Positions 17,025-26,299 of a stretch of DNA of 64,000 bases are shown in pieces. Made by a program: the position numbers and the translations under genes. Position 1 is the stretch's first letter. Every line of letters begins with the position of its first letter. The notes beneath the pieces were generated by a model. The model did no database searches and was not told the DNA's origin. It saw only the letters and a list, made by a program, of their open reading frames with translations. This stretch comes from Bacillus sp. FJAT-27264 (GTDB lineage Bacteria > Bacillota > Bacilli > Paenibacillales > Paenibacillaceae): NCBI RefSeq assembly GCF_001682855.1, contig NZ_MAQW01000029.1, positions 294,487 through 358,486 of the forward strand. Reading direction: 5' to 3'.

Positions 17025-18509
17025 TTATGGCAAATTAGATGATCCCATTAAAAAGCGATCCACTTCACGCGCAGCCTGCCGCCCTTCCTGAATGGCCCAC
17101 ACGACCAGACTCTGTCCCCGGCGGATATCTCCCGCTGCAAATACACCCTCTACATTCGTTGCTTGGGCACCGAACTCCGCTGCGGCATTAGAGCGCTCGT
17201 CGCGCGCTATCCCAAGCTGATCCAGCACCGTGCTCTCCGGTCCTGTGAAGCCCAAAGCCAGCAGCACCAGCTGTGCCTTCAGCACTTCTTCGCTGCCTGG
17301 CACTTCGACCGGCACGATCCGCCCTTGATCGTTGCGGGCCCATTCAATGCGAACGGTATGCAGCTCCTGCACCTGTCCGCCATCATCCCCCACGAATCGC
17401 TTCGTCGATACGAGATAGCGGCGCGGATCTTCACTGTACAGGGCGGCAGCTTCTTCCTGGCCGTAATCGACTTTGAGCACCTTCGGCCATTCCGGCCAAG
17501 GGTTGCCCGGCTGCCGGGTGAGCGGTGCCTGTGGCATAATCTCCAACTGGACCACGCTGCGGCAGCCGTGCCGGATGGATGTGGCAACGCAGTCGGTACC
17601 GGTGTCACCGCCTCCAATGACGACGACATCCTTGTCTGCTGCGGATAAATACTCGCCGTCTGCAAGTCCGGAATCCAGCAGGCTCTTAGTGTTCAGAGTC
17701 AGGAATTCCATCGCCTGATGGATGCCGGACAGACCTCGCCCTTCTACTGGCAGGTCGCGGGCCACTGTGGAACCGCCGCAGAGAACTACAGCGTCATGTT
17801 CCGCCCGGACCTGCTCCGCAAGGATGTCCTTGCCGATCTCCGTTCCAGTTACGAAGGTAACGCCTTCCGCTGCCAGTAAATCCACGCGCCGCTGTACCGT
17901 TCCTTTATCCAGCTTCATGTTGGGGATACCATAGGTCAGCAATCCGCCAATGCGGTCAGCCCGCTCGTATACTGTCACTGTGTGTCCAGCCTTATTAAGC
18001 TGGGCTGCACAGGCCAGACCCGCCGGTCCCGAGCCGACCACAGCCACTTTCTTGCCTGTCCGCATCAGTGGCGGCTCCGGCACGATCCAACCCTCGGCAA
18101 AGCCCCTGTCTACAATTGCCTTCTCAATCGACTTAATCGTTACCGGCTTGCCGTTCATACCGACGGTACAAGATCCTTCGCATGGGGATGGACAGACCCG
18201 GCCTGTGAACTCAGGAAAATTATTAGTCTTGTGCAGCCGCTTCAATGCTACCTCCCAGTTCCCACGGTAGACAAGATCATTCCACTCCGGAATCAGATTA
18301 TGCAGCGGACAGCCGGAAGCCATACCCGACAGCAGGCGGCCCACATGGCAGAAGGGTGTACCGCAATCCATACATCGAGCGCCCTGCTCCCGCAGTTTTT
18401 CCTCATCCATTTTGATAGCAAATTCATTCCAGTTCTTGATCCGCTCCAGCGGCGCACATTCTGCCGGCGTCTGCCGCGCATACTCCATAAATCCGGTTGC
18501 TTTGCCCAT
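17025..18509 (-). CDS. gltD: Glutamate synthase (NADPH) small subunit
   Basis: Transfers electrons from NAD(P)H through FAD and Fe-S clusters to the large glutamate synthase subunit. 494 residues. The cysteine-rich N terminus (ARCMDCGTPFCH, GCPLHNLIPEWNDL, GRVCPSPCEGSCTVG) binds iron-sulfur clusters. The FAD dinucleotide-binding fold is VVGSGPAGLACAAQL, and the NADPH site is VVIGGGDTGTDCV. The start at 18509 gives MGKATGFMEYAR, the family-standard N terminus, nine nt after GGAGG; an ATG three codons earlier overlaps that site. The large-subunit gene gltB is not adjacent on either side, which is unusual for a functional GOGAT pair. It may be encoded elsewhere, or this may be a stand-alone GltD-like oxidoreductase. 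Confidence 0.93.
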   Translation of the reverse strand: MGKATGFMEYARQTPAECAPLERIKNWNEFAIKMDEEKLREQGARCMDCGTPFCHVGRLLSGMASGCPLHNLIPEWNDLVYRGNWEVALKRLHKTNNFPEFTGRVCPSPCEGSCTVGMNGKPVTIKSIEKAIVDRGFAEGWIVPEPPLMRTGKKVAVVGSGPAGLACAAQLNKAGHTVTVYERADRIGGLLTYGIPNMKLDKGTVQRRVDLLAAEGVTFVTGTEIGKDILAEQVRAEHDAVVLCGGSTVARDLPVEGRGLSGIHQAMEFLTLNTKSLLDSGLADGEYLSAADKDVVVIGGGDTGTDCVATSIRHGCRSVVQLEIMPQAPLTRQPGNPWPEWPKVLKVDYGQEEAAALYSEDPRRYLVSTKRFVGDDGGQVQELHTVRIEWARNDQGRIVPVEVPGSEEVLKAQLVLLALGFTGPESTVLDQLGIARDERSNAAAEFGAQATNVEGVFAAGDIRRGQSLVVWAIQEGRQAAREVDRFLMGSSNLP

Positions 18510-18847
18510 AACAGTCATCCTCCGAGTCTTCTTAAATGGCCGCCGTGAAGGGAATTGGCGGTCTCGCTTGCGCTGATTCGGCTTCCAATAGAGATCACAT
18601 GCTGCAGCCGACTAGAAATATACCACTGTAAAGCAGCAAAGCAAGAAGCGGGCTAGAGGCTTCAAATCCCTGCTGCCGCTGTCTGCAATATAAAACAGGG
18701 GAATAAGTGAGACCATATTAACACTGTGCTGCCTTGCCGAAAATGAGCAATATCACCTTTTACGCAAAACGACATAATCAAATTAACGTTATCGGAACGC
18801 TGGATGATTCAGTCACATTGCAGAATCACGGAGTTAGGAACACACAG
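18510..18847. other. Gene-poor gap upstream of gltD
   Basis: About 340 bp without a supported gene on either strand. A 47-codon plus-strand frame near 18743 lacks a ribosome binding site. This region should contain the gltD promoter, but no clear -35/-10 pair or known glutamate operator stood out. Confidence 0.5.
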
Positions 18848-18884
18848 AACAGGCAGCCCATAACTGGACACTGCCTGTTTTTTT
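18848..18884 (+). terminator. Plus-strand terminator without an obvious gene
   Basis: AACAGGCAG / CTGCCTGTT (nine bp) followed by TTTTTT. The U run points to the plus strand, but the flanking genes are both on the minus strand. It may end an unrecognised plus-strand transcript from 18510-18847, or act weakly for the gene ending at 18917. Confidence 0.65.
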
Positions 18885-18916
18885 GAAAAGAATGAATTTA
18901 CAAGCCAGCGGCTGAA

Positions 18917-19891
18917 TTAGGATCGCCCTTTACTCTTAAAGATACTATACGCCCCGCTGAACATGCCGAATAAAATGGCGGTGATCGGGAACACGATCCA
19001 ATTGATATGCCATTGCTGGAAAACCAGACCACTGATCAGAAAAATACAGGTAGCTAGCGGCCAAATAATCGCAGCCACACCTCCGATAACTCGGTCCTCT
19101 TCCTTCTTTGCCTTCGAATAGTCACCGGTTTGCAGCAAGACGCTGAAGCTATCCTTGATATTCCCATAGTAAACGAAAAGGAACACGGCTACAGCAACGA
19201 TCTCCAGCAACACCACAACGCCCAAGGAAGTCGCTGCTTCACTGAATGCCGAGCCCACAAATATCGCAGCCGGCGATACCACACATAGACATACGCCCAT
19301 GATCAGGGATAGGGTGTAGGTAGAAGCAAAGGCTTCCTGTTTTTGCTGAACATAGGCCTTCAGGTGGTAAGGCAGGGTGAACTCAGATTTCAAATATTTA
19401 TATTTCTCCAGCTTCATACCGCTATAAATGAACATAGCAATGGCTGGAGCGATGAACAGAAGCATAGCGATCAGACCGAACATATCTGCAGCATCTTCTG
19501 AAAAGCGTTCTCCCAGTATCCCTATCTCAAAGGAAGTGGTGATAAAAATTAACAGTGCCACGCCGGTCAGGACCAGGGCTACACCGATGCCGATCCATAG
19601 ACCCGATTTTCTTTTCGCGGCCATGAAGCCTTCAACTTCATCGTCCGCAAGCATAGGGGACCTTTCTTCCTCCACCTCAGGCATAATGCCCAGTTCACTG
19701 GTCAGTTCATCAATATTGCCGAACTCCGAAATCACGATCCCTACGGCTTCGTTCTCCGATTTCCCGTCCATCTTCAACTCGTGGTATTTCTCTTCCATGC
19801 TGGCCAGCAGATCCTGCTTCAGCTTCAGCATTTGACCACTTTTAGGCAAGGTAGCGAACATGTTGTTCAAATAGCTGATGATCGTATCCAT
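18917..19891 (-). CDS. HAAS/permease-prefix-domain membrane protein
   Basis: 324 residues. The N-terminal 70 residues (LKQDLLASMEEKYHELKMDG, followed by EAVGIVISEFGNIDELTSEL) form the helical HAAS or permease-prefix domain that is typically encoded next to PadR regulators. Then come about seven hydrophobic segments in three pairs. ATG at 19891 was preferred to GTG at 19900 because AAGGAG is better placed. It begins six bp after the PadR stop, so the two form a translationally linked operon. HAAS proteins are thought to act as membrane partners in signalling with PadR; the ligand is unknown. Confidence 0.82.
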   Translation of the reverse strand: MDTIISYLNNMFATLPKSGQMLKLKQDLLASMEEKYHELKMDGKSENEAVGIVISEFGNIDELTSELGIMPEVEEERSPMLADDEVEGFMAAKRKSGLWIGIGVALVLTGVALLIFITTSFEIGILGERFSEDAADMFGLIAMLLFIAPAIAMFIYSGMKLEKYKYLKSEFTLPYHLKAYVQQKQEAFASTYTLSLIMGVCLCVVSPAAIFVGSAFSEAATSLGVVVLLEIVAVAVFLFVYYGNIKDSFSVLLQTGDYSKAKKEEDRVIGGVAAIIWPLATCIFLISGLVFQQWHINWIVFPITAILFGMFSGAYSIFKSKGRS

Positions 19892-19896
19892 GAACC

Positions 19897-20223
19897 TCAC
19901 AGCTCCTTAATAAATTTATTTACGACCTCTTGAGTAACTTGCCATTCTTCGCATTTTTCGCGGTAATAGGCCAGGCCGGCCGGGGTAATCTGGTAGTAGG
20001 TGCGCCGCTTGCCGAACGTCTCTTCCTTGTAAAAGGAAACAATATATCCGTTCTTCTCCAGCCGGGTGAAGGCAGAATACAGCGTAGTCTCTTTCATAAT
20101 GTATTTCTCCTCCGATAGCGTCCTGATCTTCTTGGATATCTCGTAACCATAAGATTCGCCGTCCATTAGCATATAGAGGATGAGGGTATCATTGTATCCC
20201 CGGATCACGTCACTGCTGATCAA
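19897..20223 (-). CDS. PadR-family transcriptional regulator
   Basis: 108 residues: ISSDVIRGYNDTLILYMLMD, then GESYGYEISKKIRTLSEEKY, METTLYSAFTRLEKNGYI-type winged helix (here MKETTLYSAFTRLEKNGYIV), and TPAGLAYYREKCEEW. These are standard PadR features. The start is TTG at 20223 with AAAGGAGG seven nt upstream; the upstream open frame is noncoding leader. It likely represses its own operon through the perfect dyad at 20252-20305, which covers its promoter. The co-transcribed HAAS membrane protein is the likely output or co-sensor. Confidence 0.9.
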   Translation of the reverse strand: MISSDVIRGYNDTLILYMLMDGESYGYEISKKIRTLSEEKYIMKETTLYSAFTRLEKNGYIVSFYKEETFGKRRTYYQITPAGLAYYREKCEEWQVTQEVVNKFIKEL

Positions 20224-20251
20224 TAGTCTGCCTCCTTTACTGCATCTGTCG

Positions 20252-20305
20252 TACTTCACCTGTCGTAGTAATAATTGTAGCATAATTACTACGACAGGTG
20301 AAGTA
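20252..20305 (-). promoter_or_regulatory. PadR operator and promoter: 21-bp perfect inverted repeat
   Basis: Arms 20252-20272 and 20285-20305 are exact reverse complements (core ACTTCACCTGTCGTAGTAAT) around a 12-bp centre. On the minus strand a promoter TTCACC (20297-20302), 17-bp spacer, TACAAT (20274-20279) lies entirely within the dyad, so a bound repressor would block polymerase. Confidence 0.8.
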
Positions 20306-20327
20306 TATTTTTTAAACTTTGCGCCCG

Positions 20328-20375
20328 AAAAAAGAAAAGAGCGCTCCACTGGCCACCCGGCCTTGCAGAACGCCC
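20328..20375 (-). terminator. Intrinsic terminator of pullulanase gene
   Basis: On the minus strand GGGCGTTC pairs with GAGCGCTC (two G-U pairs), with an inner GGCC-GGGT-GGCC hairpin, followed by TTTTCTTTTTT. Confidence 0.8.
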
Positions 20376-20408
20376 CTTGCAGGGGTAGAATCAACTTTTT
20401 CAGTTATG

Positions 20409-22397
20409 TCAGTTCTCTATTTGAATTTCGCTTAAGGTCTGTTGCACGACGAGAACAATCATGCCGATTCCACGAACAGCCAGCCGGTTCCCCGCGAGCT
20501 TGCTTACAAGATCGCCGCCAAACAGCACTTCCCACTTACCCAAACCGGGCAAGGTGCAGGAGACTCCTTCAGGGAGGCTGTTATAAATGACGTATAAGTG
20601 CTCTGCAGCATCCCCTCCCGCGTGATCTCGCAAAGTGTATGCCACTGCCCCGGAGGGTGTTTTCTCAAATACAAGATGACCGCGGATATCTTCCGCGTTC
20701 CGCAGCCGGAAGGCCGGATGAGTCCTGCGTAGAGCAACGAGCTGCTTCATATAAGCGACATCCTCCTGGCGAGCTGCACAGCGTTCCCAGTCCAGCCAGT
20801 TAATCTCCACCGGAGATTTGTAGCTGTTTTCTACACCATCCTTGGTACGCATAAATTCCTGCCCAGCATGGATGAAGGATATCCCTTGGCTCGTCAGCAT
20901 CATAGCTGAAGCCAGCCTGTGCATGGCCCGTCGCTGTTCGTCACTGACACCCTCTGTGGACAGTACGATTTTATCCCACAGGGTATGATTATCATGACAC
21001 TCCACAAAGTTCACACACTGCAGTGGCTCGTCGGCAAATTGTCCAATATCCTGGCTGTAGACGATTCCTCCGGTGATGCCCGTCTTCACCGCCTGCTCCA
21101 GCCCAGGCTTCCCGCTAATAAACCCCGGCTGATCATACAGAAAGATGTTCCCTTTGACCGCATCCCGGTAACCGTCGTTAAAATGCCCTATACCCGGCAG
21201 CAAATCGGCATTGTTCTGGTTTGCCAACTGTTCCATGGGTAGCTCTGTATCCATGACCCAGCCCTCGCCGATGGTTAGGATCGACGGATCCAGTTCATCC
21301 AGTCGACGGCGAATGTCCGCCATCGTGCCCACATCTATCAGACCCATCAAGTCGAACCGGAAGCCGTCAATATGGTACTCCTTGGCCCAGTAGAGTACAG
21401 AATCGACGATAAAACGGGACATCATCGCCCGCTCGGTCGCCGTATCGTTGCCGCATCCGCTGCCGTTGGACAGACTGCCATCCGGCTTGTAGCGCAGATA
21501 GTATCCCGGAACCAGCTTCGTGAAATTCACGCGATACCCATCGTAAACATGGTTGTAGACAACATCCATGATGACACGTAAGCCGCGATCGTGCAGGGTC
21601 TGAATCATCTGCTTCAGCTCGGTAATCCGGAGGCCTGGAACATAGGGATCCGTGGCATAAGAGCCTTCGGGAGCATTATAATTCTTCGGATCATATCCCC
21701 AGTTATAATGGGGTTGATCCCGCTTGGTCTCGTCTACACTTTCGGTGGCAAAATCATAAAAAGGCAGCAACTGGACATGAGTCACGCCAAGATCGACTAT
21801 ATGATCTAGTCCAGTAAGAATCCCTTCTGGACCGCGTGTGTCTGCCTCGGCAAGGCCCAGATACTGCCCCTTAAGAGCAATGCCACTGGCCGGATGAATG
21901 GACAAATCCCGCAAGTGCAGTTCATAAATGACCGCGTCAACGTGATGGCTCAGCGGCGGTTTATCCTCCGTCCACCGTTCCGGATCGATCTCCTTTAAAT
22001 CTAAAATGGCACCCTTGTCGCCATTCACGCCCACAGCCCGTGCATAAGGATCAACCGCCTCATTCCACTGTCCGCCGATTCGTACACGGTAGGTATAGAA
22101 TTTGCCTGCGAGGTCATCTTCAACAGCAACTGTCCAGGTTCCCCTACTATCACGGGTCATCGGCACTCTACTACCTGGGACCTCGTCTTCCCAGGAATCG
22201 TACAGGACCAGTTCCGCTTCCTTCGAGGTTGGAGCCCATAGCCGGAACACCGAGCGATCCGGTGCATACGTGAGCCCCAAGTCCTCTCCATCGTAACTGA
22301 AGAGATCATCAAATCCTTGCTCAAAAACAGAAATCCCGCCAGTCTCTGCCAGGTCGCCGTAATGAATAGGTTCTTTCCTTTCTCTTTGTACCGCCAA
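20409..22397 (-). CDS. Type I pullulanase
   Basis: Hydrolyses alpha-1,6 branch points of pullulan, glycogen or branched dextrins; no signal peptide, so intracellular (AmyX-like). About 662 residues. An N-terminal CBM48-like module (TYAPDRSVFRLWAPTSKEAE) precedes the GH13 barrel. The type I signature YNWGYDPKNYNAPEGSYATD is present, with VIMDVVYNHV, nucleophile Asp in GFRFDLMG near 349, acid/base Glu in IGEGW near 377, and FVECHDNHTLWDK. The TTG start at 22397 follows AAAGGGGAG at seven nt; a longer open frame upstream overlaps the promoter and is not used. The promoter carries a near-cre site, suggesting catabolite control. Confidence 0.94.
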   Translation of the reverse strand: MAVQRERKEPIHYGDLAETGGISVFEQGFDDLFSYDGEDLGLTYAPDRSVFRLWAPTSKEAELVLYDSWEDEVPGSRVPMTRDSRGTWTVAVEDDLAGKFYTYRVRIGGQWNEAVDPYARAVGVNGDKGAILDLKEIDPERWTEDKPPLSHHVDAVIYELHLRDLSIHPASGIALKGQYLGLAEADTRGPEGILTGLDHIVDLGVTHVQLLPFYDFATESVDETKRDQPHYNWGYDPKNYNAPEGSYATDPYVPGLRITELKQMIQTLHDRGLRVIMDVVYNHVYDGYRVNFTKLVPGYYLRYKPDGSLSNGSGCGNDTATERAMMSRFIVDSVLYWAKEYHIDGFRFDLMGLIDVGTMADIRRRLDELDPSILTIGEGWVMDTELPMEQLANQNNADLLPGIGHFNDGYRDAVKGNIFLYDQPGFISGKPGLEQAVKTGITGGIVYSQDIGQFADEPLQCVNFVECHDNHTLWDKIVLSTEGVSDEQRRAMHRLASAMMLTSQGISFIHAGQEFMRTKDGVENSYKSPVEINWLDWERCAARQEDVAYMKQLVALRRTHPAFRLRNAEDIRGHLVFEKTPSGAVAYTLRDHAGGDAAEHLYVIYNSLPEGVSCTLPGLGKWEVLFGGDLVSKLAGNRLAVRGIGMIVLVVQQTLSEIQIEN

Positions 22398-22431
22398 AGC
22401 AACGCTCCCCTTTACCCTGTTATAACTGGAT

Positions 22432-22469
22432 ATTATAATCTCATTACGAGCGCAGTGCAAACGTTTGAA
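22432..22469 (-). promoter_or_regulatory. Pullulanase promoter with overlapping cre-like site
   Basis: Minus-strand TTGCAC (22455-22460), 17-bp spacer, TATAAT (22432-22437). TGCAAACGTTTGAA at 22456-22469 fits the CcpA cre consensus TGWAARCGYTWNCW except two positions and overlaps the -35, a position expected to repress. Confidence 0.65.
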
Positions 22470-22484
22470 TTGATTTAATTTTCT

Positions 22485-23114
22485 TTATTTTGGAAAAAGG
22501 GTAAGCTTCAGACCCACCATCGTGATTATGTCACGGTTGGCCTGATAATCCACCCGGCATTCCCTGCCAGGTGTAGTAGCGCCATCCTTGTAACGACTGC
22601 CGTTATCATGAACAATAATAGAGGGACCGTTGCCGTCATAAGGTTCTTCATATCCAATGCCCACTACCCAGTGATAATCATAGAGATATCGTCCCCGCCA
22701 GCGCAGACTTGTCCATTTGTCGAATTTGATCGCTACTGGCCGCCCGGCATTAATTTCGGCCTTGTAGGTTTCCCAATCCTTGAATACATAAGATTGCACA
22801 GTCAGCTTGCCTTGACCGTTATCCCCTTCCACTCCGCGTAGAAAAGCCCGAACGCCCTTTACAAACCCCCGAACGCTCATCCCCCAAGGCCTGCCGCCAT
22901 GGCAATTGTACAAGTAGTTAATCTGTGTTGTTCTGGAGCCAAAATGCTGCTTGCCAGGCACCGAAACGCCTGTCAAATCCATATGCTGGCTCCAATATTC
23001 TATTATGGCAGCCATTGTTGCCGGGCCGCAGGCAGAGCCCGGCGAGGACACGCCTTGCTCCCACTGCGAATAAGACTCTATATTCAGCTTGTGGGAAGTC
23101 AATTCATGCTTCAT
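22485..23114 (-). CDS. C39-like cysteine peptidase family protein
   Basis: 209 residues, no signal peptide or membrane segment. The papain-like C39 pattern is visible: catalytic Cys in SPGSACGPATMAAIIEYW, His in YLYDYHWVVGIGYEEP and Asp/Asn in IVHDNGSRYKDG. ATG at 23114 overlaps the stop of the upstream hybrid kinase by four bp (ATGA), so translation is coupled; an in-frame extension upstream lies inside the kinase gene. Substrate unknown. The family includes bacteriocin leader-processing domains and stand-alone proteins of unknown role. Coupling to a sensor kinase suggests a shared regulatory or processing function (inference). Confidence 0.8.
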   Translation of the reverse strand: MKHELTSHKLNIESYSQWEQGVSSPGSACGPATMAAIIEYWSQHMDLTGVSVPGKQHFGSRTTQINYLYNCHGGRPWGMSVRGFVKGVRAFLRGVEGDNGQGKLTVQSYVFKDWETYKAEINAGRPVAIKFDKWTSLRWRGRYLYDYHWVVGIGYEEPYDGNGPSIIVHDNGSRYKDGATTPGRECRVDYQANRDIITMVGLKLTLFPK

Positions 23115-26100
23115 AAGGATATCTTTTCCCTGTGCTCCCGCAATATCCGTTCTACATCCGAAGAAAGGAACGGTTTGCTGATGAAATCCTGCATCCCCAC
23201 TGCCTTGCATCGCTCACGATCTTCTGGTCCGGCAAAAGCGGTCACGGCCACGATGTAAGGACGACGCTCTACCGGGACTCTGTCCGCAATGAGAGCTGCT
23301 GCCGTAAAACCGCTCATGACCGGCATTTTTACATCCATAAAAACAAGGTCATACAACTGTTGCATAACTGCTACCACCGCCTGTTCCCCATTCTCAGCGA
23401 GATCAGCGCGGTATCCTCTTTTTTCAAGCATTGTCAGGAGCAGTTTCTGGTTCACTGGATGATCCTCGACAACTAGAATGGACAACGGCCCATGCTGGGG
23501 TCCGATTAGCATTGAACCCCCCGGCAGCCAGCCAATCTCCTCAGATTCCTCCGACAGTCCAACATCTGTCTCTGATACTGCCTTCGGAGCCATTTCTTCC
23601 CCGGAAGATCCCGTCCAATGCTTCGTATCCGTTAACATTATTTCATTATCATGATGACTGGGAGTTCCATCGCCAATGGTATTGAGCGGCAGGGTAAAGT
23701 AGAAATTCGAACCTTTCCCTTCACTGCTCTCCACACCAATCGCTCCGCCCATCAGCTCCACCAGCTTCTTGCAAATCGCCAGCCCAAGCCCGGTTCCGCC
23801 ATACTTGCGATTAATCGTGGGATGAAGCTGGGAGAAGGATTGAAACAATTGATGCTGTTTAAACGCGGGAATGCCGATCCCTGTATCCCTGACATTAAAC
23901 TTCAGGAGCAGCTGGTGACTGCTGGAACAGGCTTCTCTCTCCACATGCATTACAACCTGGCCCACTTCGGTGAATTTAACTGCATTACTGACCAGATTAA
24001 CCAGCACCTGCCGAAGCCGGGCTGCGTCTCCATAAATTACCTCTGGAATGTCACTGTCAATTTGACAGGACAGGACGATTCTTTTATCCAGAGCCTTGGC
24101 TGTGAACAATTCTATTACGCTGTCCATAACGGCATGAAGGTATACCGGCTCATCGACAATTGTCATTTTGCCCGCCTCTATTTTGCTAAAATCCAGAATC
24201 TCATTAAGAATGGACAGCAGGGATTCGCTGCTCTGGCTGATGATATCGGTATATCCACGCTGTTCCTCACTAAGCTCGGTCTCCGATAACAAATCGGTCA
24301 TCCCCATTATGCCGTTCATCGGGGTACGCAGCTCATGACTAATGATTGCCAGAAACTCCGATTTAGCCTGATCGGCTTTTTCGGCAGATTCCTTGGCCCG
24401 GATAATCTCCTTCTCGTCTGTAATGTCCTGGAACATCAGCACAGATCCAATACGTTCTCCCTGGTTGAACAACGGTGTCACCTGATATTCAGCTAAAAAG
24501 CTGGAGCCGTCTCTGCGCCATAAGACCGCATCCTTGCTATCATGGGATATACCAGACCGAATCGCCTGCATTAACGGTGACTCCTGTGGACCAAAGTTAA
24601 CTCCGTCATACGCGGTCTGCTGGATATGCTTCAGGTAAGCACGACCAATGATCTCTTCCTGCTGAAAATCTAGCATAGCCGCTCCTGCCGGGTTGATGAA
24701 CGTGACTCTTCCTTCCGAATCGAGACGGAGAATGCCCTCCGACACCGCATTTAGGATCAATGTATGTTCATGGCTTAGCTTCTCAATCTGCTCGGTATGA
24801 TGTATACGTTCCGTAATGTCGCGTCCAACCGAGATAATCTCCACAATATTCCCGCCCTTATCATAGATGAACCGGCTGTTCGACTCCACCCAGACATAAC
24901 TCCCGTCCTTGCGGCGGAAACGGCAGGTGATTACCGGAAGAACGCCGGTAATCAGGCAGCTCTCCATATAGCTCTCAATCATAGCCAGTTCATCAGGGTG
25001 AACATAATCATAGGCACTCGTACCCGTCAATTCTTCCGGCTCATATCCCAGCAGTGTGCGACTGGCCGGAGAGCAGTACAGGTAGGTGACATCCTTGACT
25101 GCATGCCTTGAGATTAGATCCAGGGAACTCTCGGACAACAGCCGAAAATGGTATTCACTCTCCCGCAGTTGTTCTTCTATCCTCAACCGGTCGCTGATAT
25201 CCTGCATCATTCCTATTAATTGAACCGGCACTCCGCCCGGTCCCATAATGACATCCCACTGGACGTGCACGCCAACAACTCGGTGATCTGGCAGCAACAA
25301 ACGATAAGAGGCTTCTCCCGATTCCCCTTGTGCTATAGCTCTCTGAGCCACCTCATACACATAAGCTTGATCCTCAGGATGTACAAATTGCCTGAAATCT
25401 GCATAGTACATCGTTTCCTTCTCCAGTGGGTACAATAGCATCCGCTGTAATTCGTCGGATAGCCTCAGTCTATCGCTGGGCAGTTCCCAAATCCAGGAAC
25501 CGATACGGGCCACTCTTTGAGCTGTCACCAGCGCTTCATCATTCTGCTTGCGCTTAGTCACGTTGCGCCCGATGCCCAGGATATAGGTACTCTCGTTATT
25601 CTCATCCCGTCTCACCTTAAAGGCTGTCTCGATCCACTCATAATGACCATCCTTGTGGCGCACACGGCGGGCAACAGCATCGCTCTCCAGAAATTTGCCG
25701 TATCGTCTAATCTCTTCGGCATCCTCTGGATGGTAGTAATCCAGCCGGTTCGTACCAATCATCTCCTCTGGACGGTAACCAAGGAGCGGATAACTGGAAG
25801 GGGACACGAAGGACAGCGTTCCGTCAGGCAGAGTCAGCGAGATAAGATTCTGGTCATCTTTAATAAACAAATTGTACAGATCGCTGCTATCGACCGTCAG
25901 TTGATCGGCGATTTTGCGGTCTGTGATATCCTGGGCATACAAAATCAGACTTGAAGATGCTTGTCCATTCTCCGTACGAGCGAATGTTAGAGAGAGCCAA
26001 ATATATCTCCCTTTACCAGTAAGAAAACGTAATTCCTTCTCCAAAACGCCGTCAGCAGACGCCTCAAGACCTTGCATGATCTCATGGAATGACAAAAGGG

Positions 26101-26299
26101 GCCTGTCGCCATTCTTTTTGTTCACTTTAAAAAAATCCAAGGTGTGAAGTTCCGCTTCATAATAACCCAGCAGCCCGCACAGAGCCGGGTTGGCCTTCAG
26201 CCAGCCGCTTCCTTCAGGGGCAAGGATAGCCATCCCTACGGGGGACTTCATGAACGCCTGATTCAGAATATTGGGGTCTTCTGCCAAGAAGTGATCCAT
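23111..26299 (-). CDS. Multi-PAS hybrid sensor histidine kinase with receiver domain
   Basis: About 1062 residues without membrane helices. Five PAS/PAC units fill the first 640 residues (for example MAILAPEGSGWLKANPALCG, FVSPSSYPLLGYRPEEM and LRLDSEGRVTFINPAGAAML). HisKA follows with phospho-His in IISHELRTPMNGIMGM near 656, then HATPase_c (VRDTGIGIP, GGTGLGLAICKKLVELMGG). A C-terminal receiver carries ILVVEDHPVNQKLL and phospho-Asp in LVFMDVKMPVMSG near 989. ATG at 26299 follows AAGGAGG by seven nt. Likely a cytosolic redox, energy or small-ligand sensor feeding a phosphorelay, possibly Spo0-linked. No separate output regulator is adjacent; the next gene is a coupled peptidase. Confidence 0.93.
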   Translation of the reverse strand: MDHFLAEDPNILNQAFMKSPVGMAILAPEGSGWLKANPALCGLLGYYEAELHTLDFFKVNKKNGDRPLLSFHEIMQGLEASADGVLEKELRFLTGKGRYIWLSLTFARTENGQASSSLILYAQDITDRKIADQLTVDSSDLYNLFIKDDQNLISLTLPDGTLSFVSPSSYPLLGYRPEEMIGTNRLDYYHPEDAEEIRRYGKFLESDAVARRVRHKDGHYEWIETAFKVRRDENNESTYILGIGRNVTKRKQNDEALVTAQRVARIGSWIWELPSDRLRLSDELQRMLLYPLEKETMYYADFRQFVHPEDQAYVYEVAQRAIAQGESGEASYRLLLPDHRVVGVHVQWDVIMGPGGVPVQLIGMMQDISDRLRIEEQLRESEYHFRLLSESSLDLISRHAVKDVTYLYCSPASRTLLGYEPEELTGTSAYDYVHPDELAMIESYMESCLITGVLPVITCRFRRKDGSYVWVESNSRFIYDKGGNIVEIISVGRDITERIHHTEQIEKLSHEHTLILNAVSEGILRLDSEGRVTFINPAGAAMLDFQQEEIIGRAYLKHIQQTAYDGVNFGPQESPLMQAIRSGISHDSKDAVLWRRDGSSFLAEYQVTPLFNQGERIGSVLMFQDITDEKEIIRAKESAEKADQAKSEFLAIISHELRTPMNGIMGMTDLLSETELSEEQRGYTDIISQSSESLLSILNEILDFSKIEAGKMTIVDEPVYLHAVMDSVIELFTAKALDKRIVLSCQIDSDIPEVIYGDAARLRQVLVNLVSNAVKFTEVGQVVMHVEREACSSSHQLLLKFNVRDTGIGIPAFKQHQLFQSFSQLHPTINRKYGGTGLGLAICKKLVELMGGAIGVESSEGKGSNFYFTLPLNTIGDGTPSHHDNEIMLTDTKHWTGSSGEEMAPKAVSETDVGLSEESEEIGWLPGGSMLIGPQHGPLSILVVEDHPVNQKLLLTMLEKRGYRADLAENGEQAVVAVMQQLYDLVFMDVKMPVMSGFTAAALIADRVPVERRPYIVAVTAFAGPEDRERCKAVGMQDFISKPFLSSDVERILREHREKISL

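Noticed and set aside
18743..18886. 47-codon plus-strand frame upstream of gltD
   Set aside because: No ribosome binding site and the frame runs through the terminator hairpin.
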